Shown: positions 1 through 9,123, counted from the first letter of the stretch. The stretch is 64,000 bases of DNA from Pseudorhodobacter antarcticus (GCA_945860375.1 CAMAQR010000004.1:1-64000); one strand, 5' to 3'. The notes: generated by a model not told the origin, from the sequence alone. A program made the numbers and translations.

Positions 1-2
1 AG

Positions 3-131
3 CGTCACAAGATCGAGAACATGTTCGGGCGTCTGAAGGATTGGCGAAGGGTGGCCATGCGCTTTGACAGGCGCGCTGACATCTTCCTGTCGGCCTGCGC
101 CCTCGCCGCAATCGTCATGTTCTGGCTATGA
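3..131 (+). mobile_element. 3' end of an IS5-family (IS427-like) transposase
   Basis: The window opens inside a reading frame encoding RHKIENMFGRLKDWRR and ending in AAIVMFWL before a TGA stop. This is the C-terminal end of the DDE transposase of the IS5 family: the catalytic Glu lies in the EN-x-F-x-RLK-x-W context typical of that family. Only 42 residues are present, and the rest lies to the left of the window. The sequence CCTGAGCCTAG just after the stop (about 136-146) is probably the terminal inverted repeat of the element. Whether the full element is intact cannot be judged from here. Confidence 0.82.
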
Positions 132-308
132 GTCCTGAGCCTAGATCAGACTATCCGAATATGGTTCCGAGTGATCAATCAAGTGGGACTCGAACCCGGT
201 AGCCACTAGTGCTGTTCTTGAGGGTATTTTGCGTTTCTTAGATACCGTAAGCGTTGACGGTATCGAAATCAAAAATAATCCATTAAAATCAATAGTTTAA
301 CTAAAAAT
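132..308. other. AT-rich intergenic stretch with tRNA T-arm remnant and hairpin
   Basis: No gene is seen between the transposase and the first tRNA. The first bases probably hold the IS end. At 185-197 the 13-mer GGGACTCGAACCC matches exactly the T-arm of the tRNA that follows (322-334), but no tRNA can be folded around it. At 241-264 there is an 8-bp perfect inverted repeat (GATACCGT, 8-base loop, ACGGTATC). From about 200 on the base composition is clearly lower in GC than in the rest of the window, which suggests foreign DNA or an island border. Confidence 0.5.
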
Positions 309-384
309 TGGTAGGTCTGGAGGGACTCGAACCCCCAACCAAGGCGTTATGAGCGCCCTGCTCTAACCATTGAGCTACAGACCC
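309..384 (-). tRNA. tRNA with CAT anticodon, probably tRNA-Ile2 (CAU, lysidine type)
   Basis: The minus strand folds as a 76-nt tRNA with encoded CCA. It has a 7-bp acceptor stem (GGGTCTG with CAGACCT, first pair G-U), D arm TAGCTCAATGGTTAGAGC, anticodon loop CTCATAA giving anticodon CAT, and T arm GGGGG-TTCGAGT-CCCTC. The extra loop and the bases after the anticodon (TTGG) resemble the minor tRNA-Ile whose C34 is changed to lysidine by TilS more than elongator tRNA-Met. The amino acid is therefore inferred, while the tRNA itself is certain. Confidence 0.93.
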
Positions 385-511
385 GACGTGCTTGTGCCTA
401 GCATATGGGCAGGTGGGGTCAAGCGGGGGTGGTAAAGCTGTGTCACGCGTTGCGAAGACGAGCGGGATGGATTATGCGGGCGCAACTGCCAATCGCTTGG
501 GGAATTCGCGC

Positions 512-1558
512 ATGACAACCGGACACAATGGCCTGACCTATGCCGATGCGGGCGTCGATATTGACGCGGGCAATCTGCTGGTGGAGCGGATCAAACCGGC
601 GGCCAAGCGCACGCAGCGGCCGGGCACAATGTCGGGCTTGGGCGGCTTTGGCGCGCTGTTTGACCTGAAGGGCGCGGGCTATGTGGATCCGATTCTGGTG
701 GCGGCCACGGATGGCGTCGGCACCAAGCTGCGCATCGCGATTGATACCGGGAACGTGGATACCATCGGCGTCGATCTGGTGGCGATGTGCGTCAACGATC
801 TGGTCTGCCAAGGCGCGGAACCATTGTTTTTTCTTGATTATTTCGCCACCGGCAAGTTGGATGTCAATGAGGCCACGCGCATCATCAATGGCATTGCGGC
901 GGGCTGTGAGGCCTCGGGCTGCGCGCTGATCGGGGGCGAAACCGCTGAGATGCCGGGCATGTATCATCACGGCGATTTCGATCTGGCCGGGTTTGCCGTC
1001 GGCGCGATGGAGCGCGGCGCGGACCTGCCTGCGGGCGTGATCGCAGGCGATGTGCTGCTGGGGCTGGCCTCGAATGGCGTGCATTCCAACGGCTATTCCT
1101 TTGTGCGCAAGGTGGTGGAACTGTCGGGGCTGGGTTGGGACGCCGCCTCGCCATTTTCGGACGGGACTTTGGGCGCGGCTTTGTTGGCGCCGACGCGGCT
1201 TTATGTGAAGCAGGCGCTGGCGGCGGTGCGGGCGGGCGGTGTGCATGCGCTGGCCCATATCACCGGCGGTGGTTTGACCGAAAACCCGCCGCGCGTGATC
1301 CCCGAGGGCTTGGCCTGTGAGATTGATCTGTCGGCCTGGGAGTTGCCGGGGGTGTTTCGCTGGTTGGCTGTGACCGCGAACATGAGCCAGCCGGAATTGT
1401 TGAAGACCTTCAACTGCGGCATCGGGATGATGCTGGTGGTGGCGGCGGACCGGGCCGATGCCCTGACCGCATTGCTGCAGGCGCAGGGTGAAACCGTGGT
1501 CCAGATGGGCCGGGTGGTGCCGGGCGAGGGTGTGATCTACACGGGCCGCCTGCTGTGA
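512..1558 (+). CDS. purM: Phosphoribosylformylglycinamidine cyclo-ligase (AIR synthetase)
   Basis: Cytosolic purine synthesis enzyme that closes formylglycinamidine ribonucleotide to aminoimidazole ribonucleotide with ATP. The 348-residue product carries the family landmarks in order: [10 protein letters not shown] near the N terminus, the glycine-rich [29 protein letters not shown] and [14 protein letters not shown]. The ATG at 512 is chosen because homology begins there and the length matches the family (about 345); an open frame runs 40 codons further upstream without conserved sequence. purN follows with a 4-base overlap, so the two are translationally coupled and act two steps apart in the same pathway. 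Confidence 0.96.
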   Translation: MTTGHNGLTYADAGVDIDAGNLLVERIKPAAKRTQRPGTMSGLGGFGALFDLKGAGYVDPILVAATDGVGTKLRIAIDTGNVDTIGVDLVAMCVNDLVCQGAEPLFFLDYFATGKLDVNEATRIINGIAAGCEASGCALIGGETAEMPGMYHHGDFDLAGFAVGAMERGADLPAGVIAGDVLLGLASNGVHSNGYSFVRKVVELSGLGWDAASPFSDGTLGAALLAPTRLYVKQALAAVRAGGVHALAHITGGGLTENPPRVIPEGLACEIDLSAWELPGVFRWLAVTANMSQPELLKTFNCGIGMMLVVAADRADALTALLQAQGETVVQMGRVVPGEGVIYTGRLL

Positions 1559-2142
1559 AGCGGGTTGCCATCCTGATTTCCGGGGGTGGCTCTAACATGC
1601 TGGCATTGCTGCGCGATATGGTGGGCGATCACCCGGCGCGTGCGGTGCTGGTGGCGTCGAATGATCCTGACGCGGCAGGTTTGGCGCGGGCGTCGGCGAG
1701 GGGCGTGGCGGTGGCGGCGGTGGATCACCGCGATTTTGGCCGCGACCGGGCGGCGTTTGAGGCGGCGTTGTTGCAGCCCATTCTGGCGGCTGAGCCGGAT
1801 ATTCTGTGTCTTGCGGGTTTTATGCGGGTGTTGACGCCGGCATTTGTGCAGCGGTTCGAAGGGCGGATGCTGAACATTCACCCTTCGCTTTTGCCGAAAT
1901 ATCCGGGGCTGCACACCCATGCCCGCGCGCTTGCGGCGGGCGATGCGCAAGCCGGTTGCACGGTGCATGAGGTGACGGCAGTGCTGGACGATGGCCCGAT
2001 TCTGGGTCAGGCGCGGGTTCCGGTGCTGGCGGGCGATACCGAGGCTGATCTTTCGGCCCGGGTGTTGGAGCAAGAGCATCGGCTGTATCCGGCGGTGCTG
2101 CGGCGGTTCGCGGCGGGGGAGCGGGCGGCGGTTGATTTATGA
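1555..2142 (+). CDS. purN: Phosphoribosylglycinamide formyltransferase
   Basis: Transfers a formyl group from 10-formyl-tetrahydrofolate to glycinamide ribonucleotide in purine synthesis. The 195-residue protein starts with the nucleotide-binding [12 protein letters not shown]. It contains [16 protein letters not shown], which holds the catalytic Asn and His, and LDDGPIL with the catalytic Asp. It starts at GTG 1555 inside the purM stop (GTGA overlap), indicating co-translation with purM. The length is slightly short of the Escherichia coli enzyme but complete. Confidence 0.96.
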   Translation: MKRVAILISGGGSNMLALLRDMVGDHPARAVLVASNDPDAAGLARASARGVAVAAVDHRDFGRDRAAFEAALLQPILAAEPDILCLAGFMRVLTPAFVQRFEGRMLNIHPSLLPKYPGLHTHARALAAGDAQAGCTVHEVTAVLDDGPILGQARVPVLAGDTEADLSARVLEQEHRLYPAVLRRFAAGERAAVDL

Positions 2143-2157
2143 GAGGCGGAAGAAGCC

Positions 2158-2742
2158 ATGACTGCGCATGACTGGAAAGAGCCTTCGGGCCGTCGGTCGT
2201 TTCTGACAGTGTCTGCGCGGCTACATTGGTCATACGCCAATCTGGCAATGGCCCATGCTGCCTTGAAAAATGGTGCCCAAAAATACGGACCTTTTCCCTA
2301 CTATCAGATTCGTGCCAAGCTTTACTCTGGCCTCACTTCTGGCAGCATGGCCGTTGGCTCATTGTTTGACGACGAAAGGCTCAAGATTTTGTCGCCGGTC
2401 CGTTGCGCGTACTGTGGGGTAAATGAGCCCGGGACGGCGGATCATATTTTGCCGCGCGTGAAGGGTGGAGATCACCGGGGTGAGAACCTTGTTCCTTGTT
2501 GCCGTCATTGCAACAGCGCCAAGGGCGGCAAGGACGTGATGGCCTGGCATCGTGAGGGCCAGCGCTTTCCGTCGTTGTCAGTGACGCGACGCTATTTGAA
2601 ATTGGCGATGAGCACGGCCATTGAATCCGGGCTTTTTGCCTGCCCTGCTGTTTCACCGGAGGTTGCGAAGCTGCCTTTCGATCTGTGGGCGGTCCCGATG
2701 ATCTACCCGACTCCACCGGCACTTGCCTGGGTCGCAGGTTGA
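2158..2742 (+). CDS. HNH endonuclease family protein
   Basis: A 194-residue protein with a textbook HNH core between residues 83 and 126. A CxxC pair (Cys83, Cys86), Asp95-His96 (DHILP), Asn110 (GENLVPC), a second CxxC (Cys115, Cys118), Asn119 and Lys122-125 form the zinc-stabilised beta-beta-alpha metal fold. Residues 1-80 and 130-194 are not recognised. It starts 15 bp after purN and is read in the same direction, so it may ride on the purMN transcript. Possible roles are phage defence, an orphan nuclease or DNA repair; nothing nearby identifies the target. A few stretches are less GC-rich than purMN, hinting at acquisition. Confidence 0.85.
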   Translation: MTAHDWKEPSGRRSFLTVSARLHWSYANLAMAHAALKNGAQKYGPFPYYQIRAKLYSGLTSGSMAVGSLFDDERLKILSPVRCAYCGVNEPGTADHILPRVKGGDHRGENLVPCCRHCNSAKGGKDVMAWHREGQRFPSLSVTRRYLKLAMSTAIESGLFACPAVSPEVAKLPFDLWAVPMIYPTPPALAWVAG

Positions 2743-3065
2743 CCGCAGCAGATGGCATCAATGGATCTGCTTGTCCGAACCGCTGAGGTTTGGTCACAGA
2801 AACGCTTTGCACTGAACTTTGCGGGCGGCGGTTTTCCTGTGACGGCGGCGCCGTCTTGGGGGGCATCGAGCCCCCCGCAACGGCTTTGGTGCGGGCCTTG
2901 AGGCGGCGTATTTGACTGATTGCACGCGCCGGGTGGTGGTGCGACAGCCTCCGGCGGGAGTATTTGGAAAACAGCAATGCCTGCGGGGCTTTCCCTTGCC
3001 TCAATTGCTGCCTATAGCGGTGGTGCGGGACGCCCCCGCGGCCCCATGTGAAAGACGTCCCCCGT
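2743..3065. other. 323-bp intergenic region with two hairpin elements
   Basis: No convincing gene is present. A strong hairpin lies at 2858-2876 (GGGGGGC, loop ATCGA, GCCCCCC) without a T-run. A copy of the dispersed GATATTT-type element lies at 2948-2979. The part next to rnd must contain its promoter, which I cannot pinpoint. Confidence 0.6.
2948..2979 (+). repeat. Dispersed GATATTT element, divergent copy 1
   Basis: CCTCCGGCGGGAGTATTTGG followed by a degenerate tail. The core differs from the other copies (AGTATTT instead of GGATATTT), so this is the weakest member. A G/C hairpin of the kind that precedes other copies lies about 70 bp upstream at 2858-2876. Confidence 0.5.
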
Positions 3066-4223
3066 ATGCGCACGATTACAACGACCGAAGACCTTGCCAC
3101 CTTTTGTGATGCGGCCAAGCAGCAAGCCTATGTAACCATTGACACCGAATTTCTGCGCGAGCGCACCTATTGGTCCAAGCTGTGTCTGATCCAGATGGCG
3201 CTTCCGGGTAAGGATGGCGATGCGGTTCTGGTGGATCCGATCCTCGGCGATGCGATGTCGATGGAGCCTTTGTACGATCTGTTCCGCCATGAGGCGACGG
3301 TGAAGGTGTTCCATGCCGCGCGGCAGGATCTGGAGATCTTCTTCGTTGAGGGCAATGTGTTCCCCAAGCCTTTGTTTGACACCCAGATCGCCGCGATGGT
3401 TTGCGGCTTTGGCGAGCAGGTCGGCTATGAGACTTTGGTCAAGAAGATCGCCAAGGAGAATCTGGACAAGACCTCGCGCTTTACCGATTGGTCGCGCCGT
3501 CCCTTGTCCACGGCGCAAAGCGATTATGCGCTGGCAGACGTGACGCATCTGCGGGTGATCTATGAATGGTTGGCGGCGCAACTGGCCAAGAACGGTCGCA
3601 CCGGATGGGTTGAAGAAGAGCTGTCGGTGATGACCGATCCCGCCACTTACACCGTGCATCCCGATGAGGCCTGGCTGCGGGTGAAGACGCGCACCACCTC
3701 GGGGCGGTTTCTGGGTGTGGTCAAGGAATTGGCGCGGTTCCGTGAGGATTATGCGCAAAGCAACAACGTGCCGCGCAGCCGCGTGATGAAAGACGATGCC
3801 TTGCTGGAACTGGCCTCGACCCGGCCCACCTCGATTGAAGAATTGGGGCGCTCGCGGCTGTTGATGCGCGAGGGGCGCAAGCAAGAGATTGCCGAGGGCA
3901 TTCTGGCCGCGATCAAGTCCGGGATGGAGATGAAGCAGGACGATCTGCCGAAGGCCGACGTCAGCCGTGAGCAAATGCAGGTTAACCCGGCGCTGGCCGA
4001 TTTGCTGCGGGTGCTGTTGAAGGCGAAGTCGGAAAGTCTTGGGGTGGCCCCGCGTCTGATCGCCTCTGCTGCCGATCTGGATGCGATTGCCGCCGGAGAG
4101 CGTGATCTGGAATCGTTGAAGGGTTGGCGGGCTGAGGCCTTTGGTGAGGACGCATTGCGTTTGTGCCGGGGTGAGATTGCGCTGTCAGCCAAGGGCAACG
4201 AGGTGCGGGTGGTGCGGCTTTAG
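3066..4223 (+). CDS. rnd: Ribonuclease D
   Basis: A 385-residue 3'-to-5' exoribonuclease that trims tRNA precursors and other structured RNAs. The DEDD exonuclease motifs are visible: Asp26 and Glu28 in TIDTEFLRE (Exo I), FHAARQDLEIF (Exo II) and YALADVTHL (Exo III). These are followed by a C-terminal HRDC-type helical region. The ATG at 3066 is used because homology starts at MRTITTTEDL; the six preceding codons from a GTG look unrelated. The gene is monocistronic, facing a minus-strand lipoprotein gene. Confidence 0.95.
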   Translation: MRTITTTEDLATFCDAAKQQAYVTIDTEFLRERTYWSKLCLIQMALPGKDGDAVLVDPILGDAMSMEPLYDLFRHEATVKVFHAARQDLEIFFVEGNVFPKPLFDTQIAAMVCGFGEQVGYETLVKKIAKENLDKTSRFTDWSRRPLSTAQSDYALADVTHLRVIYEWLAAQLAKNGRTGWVEEELSVMTDPATYTVHPDEAWLRVKTRTTSGRFLGVVKELARFREDYAQSNNVPRSRVMKDDALLELASTRPTSIEELGRSRLLMREGRKQEIAEGILAAIKSGMEMKQDDLPKADVSREQMQVNPALADLLRVLLKAKSESLGVAPRLIASAADLDAIAAGERDLESLKGWRAEAFGEDALRLCRGEIALSAKGNEVRVVRL

Positions 4224-4305
4224 GGCGGTCCAGCTGAAAACTCTGTAATCGCGCGTCGTTTGTGCGTTCCTATTTCTTGAGCGCCACGGATCCCCGAGGG
4301 CGGCA

Positions 4306-4321
4306 GGTCGCGTCAGCGACC
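4306..4321. terminator. Small hairpin between convergent rnd and lipoprotein genes
   Basis: GGTCGC and GCGACC form a 6-bp stem with a 4-base loop between two converging genes. There is no T-run, so this is only a possible bidirectional transcript end. Confidence 0.3.
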
Positions 4322-4337
4322 GACGGAAACAGCAGCG

Positions 4338-4796
4338 TTAACGGCGGCTGGACCTTGCGTTGCCTGCCCCTTGCACGACGATTTCGGAAATCCCCTGCAG
4401 TTTGATATCCGACAGGTTGTAGGCGACCGTGATTTCACGCGATTGCTGGTTGACGACGCCTGCCGCGGCCTTGGGCGGGAACACGTGGAAATCGAGCACC
4501 AGCACGCCGTTTTCATCCAGTGGCCGGGCGACCAGTTCGGCCTCCCAATAGCCTTGGGTTGGGGGCAGACCCGTGGCACGCACAATGGCCCCGCCGGGAT
4601 AGGATTCGACGGCCATCGTCAACACCTGATCAACCAAGGCGCGCGGATCGGCGGGTTTGGCGGCTTGCGTTTGCACCTGTTCTGCGGGTTCCGATCGGCC
4701 GAACCAGTTGAACGGGTTCAGCCGCGAGTCGCGCAACCCGCCACAGGCGGACAGCACGGTCAGGGCAACAAGGGCAGCGGTCAGGGGCAGGCGCAT
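4338..4796 (-). CDS. Small conserved outer-membrane/periplasmic lipoprotein
   Basis: A 152-residue protein beginning with a signal peptide and lipobox (VLSAC, lipidated Cys18 after MRLPLTAALVALTVLSA), so it should be exported and anchored to a membrane. The mature part has a flexible stretch and then about 100 residues rich in beta-strand-like segments, ending in a Ser/Arg-rich tail. No enzymatic motif is visible. The start is set at the Met directly before the signal peptide, not at an earlier in-frame Met at 4814. Function unknown; the sequence looks like the uncharacterised lipoproteins common in Rhodobacteraceae. Confidence 0.85.
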   Translation of the reverse strand: MRLPLTAALVALTVLSACGGLRDSRLNPFNWFGRSEPAEQVQTQAAKPADPRALVDQVLTMAVESYPGGAIVRATGLPPTQGYWEAELVARPLDENGVLVLDFHVFPPKAAAGVVNQQSREITVAYNLSDIKLQGISEIVVQGAGNARSSRR

Positions 4797-4916
4797 TTGA
4801 AACGTCCCTAGCAAGGCCCCCCTTGGGTAGCCGATGTGACGCGGTTTGAAAAGGCCGCTTGGACTGGACGTTGGGGGGTTGTCGCATTAGCTGATAGGCA
4901 GACAATGGAGACTGCC

Positions 4917-5324
4917 ATGGCCACGCCTGCTTTTGAAGAGATTGCCGAGACGTTTGAGTTTCTCGATGATTGGGAAGACCGCTATCGCCATGTGATTGAT
5001 CTGGGAAAGGCGATGCCGCCGCTGGATGACACATTCAAGGTGCCGGCGTTGAAAGTGGACGGCTGTGCCAGCCAGGTCTGGTTGCGCCCGGTCATGGCAG
5101 GTGGGCGGTTCGATTTTCAGGGCGAATCCGATGCGATGATCGTGCGCGGTCTGATCGCGGTGCTGCACGCGCTTTATGCCGGGGTGGCACTGGCCGAGGT
5201 GGCGCGGATCGACGCCCATGCCGAACTGGGGCGGCTGGGGTTGAATGAGCATCTGTCGGCGCAACGATCCAACGGTGTGCGCGCGATGGTGGAACGCATC
5301 CGCAAGGTGGCGGCGGCGGCGTGA
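4917..5324 (+). CDS. sufE: SufE-family cysteine desulfuration protein
   Basis: A 135-residue SufE that accepts sulfane sulfur from the cysteine desulfurase SufS and passes it to the SufBCD scaffold for Fe-S cluster assembly. The acceptor cysteine is Cys50 in the conserved VDGCASQVWL. The chosen ATG at 4917 has a GGAG seven bases upstream; two earlier in-frame Met codons lack this. The suf operon is not in the window, so this is an unlinked copy. It converges on the aminopeptidase gene with a single base between the stops. Confidence 0.93.
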   Translation: MATPAFEEIAETFEFLDDWEDRYRHVIDLGKAMPPLDDTFKVPALKVDGCASQVWLRPVMAGGRFDFQGESDAMIVRGLIAVLHALYAGVALAEVARIDAHAELGRLGLNEHLSAQRSNGVRAMVERIRKVAAAA

Positions 5325-5325
5325 G

Positions 5326-7131
5326 TTACAGAGGGGCGCAGGCGGTTTTGCACCACGCCAGCGCCTCTTCCGACAGCCGCCCCGACAGGTTTGTCAAAAC
5401 CTGTGCGTGGTAGGCGTTCAGCCAGTCACGGTCGCCGGGTGACAGCATGGCCGTGACAATCAGGCGGCGGTCAAACGGCGTGAAGGTCAGGGTTTCAAAC
5501 TGCAACTGCGTGCGCTCGTCATCGCCGCCCGGCAGTTTTGGCGCAGGTTCAACCACGATCAGGTTTTCCAGCCGCACGCCAAAAGCACCCTCGCGGTAGT
5601 AGCCCGGCTCATTGGACAGGATCATTCCGGCTTCGAGCGGCACTTCGGAGATGCGTGACAGCCGCTGGGGGCCTTCGTGAACCGACAAGAACGCGCCGAC
5701 GCCGTGCCCGGTGCCGTGGTTGAAATCCTGCCCCGCCAGCCACAGGGCATAGCGCGCCAACGGGTCCAGATCGCGCCCCGCAAGCCCCGCAGGCCAGCGC
5801 ACGCGGGAAATCGCGATCGTGCCTTGCAGCACGCGGGTATAGGCCAAGCGCGCCTCTTCCCCAGGATCGCCCACCGCCACAGTGCGGGTGATGTCGGTGG
5901 TGCCATCCAGATATTGTGCGCCGCTGTCCACCAGCAGCAGTTCATTGCGGCCAATAGGGCGGTTGGTGTCCTCGGTCACGCGGTAATGCATGATCGCGCC
6001 ATGCGGACCCGCGCCGCAGATGGTGTCAAAGCTGATGTCATGCAACGCGTTGGTGGCGCGGCGGAAGCCTTCCAGCGCGCGCACAACGTCAATCTCGGAT
6101 AGCACGCCCTTGGGCGTCTGAGCATCCAGCCAGCACAGGAATTCCACCATGGCCGCGCCGTCACGCAGATGCGCCACCCGCATGCCCTCGATTTCGGCGG
6201 CGTTCTTTTTGGCCTTGGGCAGACGACAGGGATCATCACCCCAGACGACCTCAATTTCCGCTTCGGCCAGCTCTGTCGAAATGGCCAGCGGGGCCGTCGC
6301 GCGGTCCACCCGCACCGGGCCTTGCAGCGTGCGCAAAGCCGGCACAAAGGCATGCACCGGGCGCTTTGTCACCTGACCGCCCATATGGGCGCGCACGCTG
6401 TCGTCAAATTTGGCGGCGTCGGCGAACAGCGTCACACGGGCATCGTCGTGCAAGATGGCAAAGCCGTGCAGGATCGGGTTGCGCGGCACGTCGGCCCCTC
6501 GGATGTTCAACAGCCAGCACAGCGAATCTGGCAAAGTGATCACCGCGGCGGTTTGGCCGGCTTTGCGCAAACCTTCGGCCAACCGCGCGCGTTTGTCGGC
6601 ACTGCTTTCCCCCGCCACCGCATCGGGATGTACAAAGGCGCGGCCCATCGGGGCGCCGGGTTGGTCGGGCCAGATCAGATCGACAAGGTTCTTGCAGGCG
6701 CGCAAGGTAACGCCATGGCCCTCAAGTGCTGTTTCAATCTTGGCCATTTCTTCCGCTGTGTGCAGCCACGGATCAAACCCGATCGCGCCACCGGGCAGGT
6801 TGGCCTTGATCCAATCGCCCGGCAACACGTCAGGCCACGGAACCGGGGTGAAATGTGCCAGATCGACCTGCGCCTTGACCTGCGTGCGGTAACGCCCGTC
6901 GATGAACACCCCCGCGATATGTGGCAGTACGATGCAAAAGCCCGCCGATCCGGTAAAGCCAGTCAGCCACTGCAACCGCTCATCCCGCGCCGCGACATAT
7001 TCGCCCTGATGCACATCCGACCGTGGAATGATGAAACCCGTCAGCCCCTCGGCGGCCAAGGCCACCCGCAATGCGGCCAGACGGGCCGGCCCTTGGGACG
7101 GAGAGGCGGGGCTGTCGAAGGTCTGAAACAT
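5326..7131 (-). CDS. pepP: Xaa-Pro aminopeptidase P family (M24B) metallopeptidase
   Basis: A 601-residue cytosolic peptidase of the three-domain aminopeptidase P type, removing N-terminal residues ahead of proline. Two creatinase-like N-terminal domains (about 1-310) precede the pita-bread catalytic domain. The metal ligands of the latter are visible in LLVDSGAQYLDGTTDITRT (two Asp), NHGTGHGVGAFLSVHEGP (His), ILSNEPGYY (Glu) and VRLENL (Glu). The length fits the long eukaryotic-like APP1 class, not the 440-residue E. coli PepP, so the symbol is by family only. Confidence 0.92.
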   Translation of the reverse strand: MFQTFDSPASPSQGPARLAALRVALAAEGLTGFIIPRSDVHQGEYVAARDERLQWLTGFTGSAGFCIVLPHIAGVFIDGRYRTQVKAQVDLAHFTPVPWPDVLPGDWIKANLPGGAIGFDPWLHTAEEMAKIETALEGHGVTLRACKNLVDLIWPDQPGAPMGRAFVHPDAVAGESSADKRARLAEGLRKAGQTAAVITLPDSLCWLLNIRGADVPRNPILHGFAILHDDARVTLFADAAKFDDSVRAHMGGQVTKRPVHAFVPALRTLQGPVRVDRATAPLAISTELAEAEIEVVWGDDPCRLPKAKKNAAEIEGMRVAHLRDGAAMVEFLCWLDAQTPKGVLSEIDVVRALEGFRRATNALHDISFDTICGAGPHGAIMHYRVTEDTNRPIGRNELLLVDSGAQYLDGTTDITRTVAVGDPGEEARLAYTRVLQGTIAISRVRWPAGLAGRDLDPLARYALWLAGQDFNHGTGHGVGAFLSVHEGPQRLSRISEVPLEAGMILSNEPGYYREGAFGVRLENLIVVEPAPKLPGGDDERTQLQFETLTFTPFDRRLIVTAMLSPGDRDWLNAYHAQVLTNLSGRLSEEALAWCKTACAPL

Positions 7132-7189
7132 GGCAATCCTCTGTGTTCAAATATCATGGGGCAGGCGGCGGGGGGACGGGCATCGCCCC

Positions 7190-9058
7190 TTATCCCGTCC
7201 GCCGCATCCCCAAAGCCCGGGCGCGTTTCTTGGGGTCCATCTCGAACAGCCCGGCCAGTTGCTCGGTCATCGCCCCGGCCAGTTGTTCCACATCGGTGAT
7301 CGTCACCGCGCGCTGATAATAGCGGGTGACGTCATGGCCGATGCCGATGGCGATCAGTTCCACGGCACGTTTGCGTTCGACCATGGCGATCACATCGCGC
7401 AGGTGTTTTTCCAGAAAATTCGCCGGGTTCACCGACAGGCTGCTGTCATCGACCGGAGCGCCGTCCGAAATCACCATCAAAATCCGCCGCGCCTCGGGTC
7501 GCGCCATCATGCGGCGGTGCGCCCATTCCAGCGCCTCGCCATCGATGTTTTCCTTCAAGAGGCCCTCTTTCATCATCAGCCCCAGATTGGGTCTCACGCG
7601 GCGCCATGGCGCATCGGCGGATTTGTAGATAATATGGCGCAGATCGTTCAGCCGCCCGGGTTGCTGCACCCGCCCCTGTGCCAGCCAACGCTCGCGGCTT
7701 TGGCCGCCTTTCCAGGCGCGGGTGGTAAAGCCTAGGATTTCAACCTTGACCGAGCAGCGCTCCAGCGTCCGCGCCAGCACATCGGCGCAAATGGCCGCGA
7801 TCGAAATCGGACGGCCGCGCATGGAACCGGAGTTGTCAATCAGCAGCGTCACGCAGGTGTCGCGGAATTCGGTGTCTTTTTCCTGCTTGAACGACAATGG
7901 CGTCGTTGGATTTGCCACCACCCGCGCAAGGCGGCCTGCATCCAGCGTGCCCTCTTCCAGATCGAACAGCCATGAGCGGTTTTGTTGCGCCTGCAAACGG
8001 CGTTGCAGTTTGTTGGCAAGGCGGCTGACGGCCCCTTTCAGCGGTTCCAACTGTTGATCCAGATAGGCGCGCAACCGTTCCAACTCGGCGGGTTCGGCCA
8101 GATCTTCGGCCTTGATTTCCTCATCAAAATCAGTCGTGTAGACGGTGTAGTTTGGGTCGGCATCGGAATAGGGCGCGGGCGGAGGCGGCTCTAGCGGGGC
8201 CTCACCCTCGGGCAGTTCGGCCTCGTCGCCCTGCTCCATCTCGGCACTGTCTTCCATGGTGACCTGGGCTTGGGACTGGTCCTGCTGATCTTCCTGCGAC
8301 TGCTCGGGCGCGGCGTCGGTGTCCTCGGAGTCCTGCTCCTCTGACCCTTCGCTTTCCGGGCCTTCCTGATCTTCCTGCGCCTCGTCGCCGCTGTCGTCTT
8401 GCGGCTGATCGGGGTCGTCGCCCAACTGATCGCCGTAACCCAGATCGGCAATCACCTTGCGGGCCAGACGGGCAAAGGCGGCCTGATCGGCCAGCACATG
8501 GTCGATGTTTTCCAGCGTCATGCCGGCTTGGCCTTCGATAAAGCCGCGCCACAGCTCCATCACATTGGCCGCACCCTTTGGCATGTCGCGGCCCGTCGCC
8601 AGATGGCGCACAAGATAGCCCGCAGCCACCGACAGGGGCGCGTCCTCGGGCTTGGTGATGCTGGAATAGCCTTTGCGATCCGCCTCATGAGCGATCTTGG
8701 CGTCGATGTTGCCCGCCGTGCCGGGCATGGCGCGGGCACCCACAGCCTCGCAGCGGGCGGTTTCCATCGCGTCGTAAATCTCACGCGCCAAGGGGCCGGT
8801 GGGGGCATATTTCGCCGAGGTGGCCTCATTGTGGAACTTGCGCTTCAGCGCAAACGCATCCGCCGTGCCACGCGCAAGCAACACCTCGTCGCGCGTCATG
8901 CGGCGGCTGACCTGCGGCAAGCGCACGCCTTCCTTAGTCATCCCCGCCGGGTCAACCGAATAGGTGACCACCATTTCAGGATCATTGGCCATGGTTTTTG
9001 TGGCCTCGGCGAGGGCCTTCTTGAACGGATCGGCGGGGTTGTCGTTGGGTTTGGTCAT
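7190..9058 (-). CDS. cobT: Aerobic cobaltochelatase subunit CobT
   Basis: A 622-residue subunit of CobN-CobS-CobT, which inserts cobalt into hydrogenobyrinic acid a,c-diamide with ATP in aerobic cobalamin synthesis. The protein has an N-terminal CobT domain, a very acidic low-complexity middle (Asp/Glu/Gln/Ser-rich, about residues 205-300) and a C-terminal von Willebrand A domain. The MIDAS motif of the latter reads [11 protein letters not shown] (DxSxS). The start is the ATG at 9058 ([12 protein letters not shown]). It runs in the same direction as cobS, but the two are separated by the opposite-strand hicAB pair. CobN is not in the window. Confidence 0.96.
   Translation of the reverse strand: MTKPNDNPADPFKKALAEATKTMANDPEMVVTYSVDPAGMTKEGVRLPQVSRRMTRDEVLLARGTADAFALKRKFHNEATSAKYAPTGPLAREIYDAMETARCEAVGARAMPGTAGNIDAKIAHEADRKGYSSITKPEDAPLSVAAGYLVRHLATGRDMPKGAANVMELWRGFIEGQAGMTLENIDHVLADQAAFARLARKVIADLGYGDQLGDDPDQPQDDSGDEAQEDQEGPESEGSEEQDSEDTDAAPEQSQEDQQDQSQAQVTMEDSAEMEQGDEAELPEGEAPLEPPPPAPYSDADPNYTVYTTDFDEEIKAEDLAEPAELERLRAYLDQQLEPLKGAVSRLANKLQRRLQAQQNRSWLFDLEEGTLDAGRLARVVANPTTPLSFKQEKDTEFRDTCVTLLIDNSGSMRGRPISIAAICADVLARTLERCSVKVEILGFTTRAWKGGQSRERWLAQGRVQQPGRLNDLRHIIYKSADAPWRRVRPNLGLMMKEGLLKENIDGEALEWAHRRMMARPEARRILMVISDGAPVDDSSLSVNPANFLEKHLRDVIAMVERKRAVELIAIGIGHDVTRYYQRAVTITDVEQLAGAMTEQLAGLFEMDPKKRARALGMRRTG
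9024..9058 (-). repeat. Direct repeat, copy A: first 35 bases of cobT
   Basis: The first 35 coding bases of cobT recur at 9724-9758 with a single mismatch (position 9046 T versus 9746 G). Similarity continues beyond the start codon into the ribosome-binding region: GATCCGGTCTTGAC at 9064-9077 versus GATCCGTCTCGAC at 9759-9771. The two copies flank hicAB exactly. Confidence 0.9.
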
Positions 9059-9072
9059 TTTACGATCCGGTC

Positions 9073-9104
9073 TTGACGAAAACAGATTTTTCGCCATTTA
9101 TATA
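9073..9104 (+). promoter_or_regulatory. Putative sigma70 promoter for hicAB
   Basis: TTGACG at 9073-9078 and TTTATA/TATATA around 9097-9104 form a -35/-10 pair about 18 bases apart, in an AT-rich patch that stands out from the surroundings. An inverted CACA-N4-TGTG at 9105-9116 lies between this -10 and the hicA start and could be the HicB operator. cobT starts on the other strand at 9058, so HicB binding here could also affect cobT. This is inferred from sequence only. Confidence 0.5.
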
Positions 9105-9123
9105 CACACGAATGTGGGGCGCA

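Noticed and set aside
392..511. N-terminal extension of PurM by 40 residues
   Set aside because: Not similar to the family and begins only 8 bases from the tRNA; the ATG at 512 gives the usual length.
3012..3052. Similarity between the spacer before rnd and that before the methyltransferase (11487-11520)
   Set aside because: Both contain TAGYGGTGG and GC-rich runs, but the match is short and interrupted; not enough to call a repeat family.
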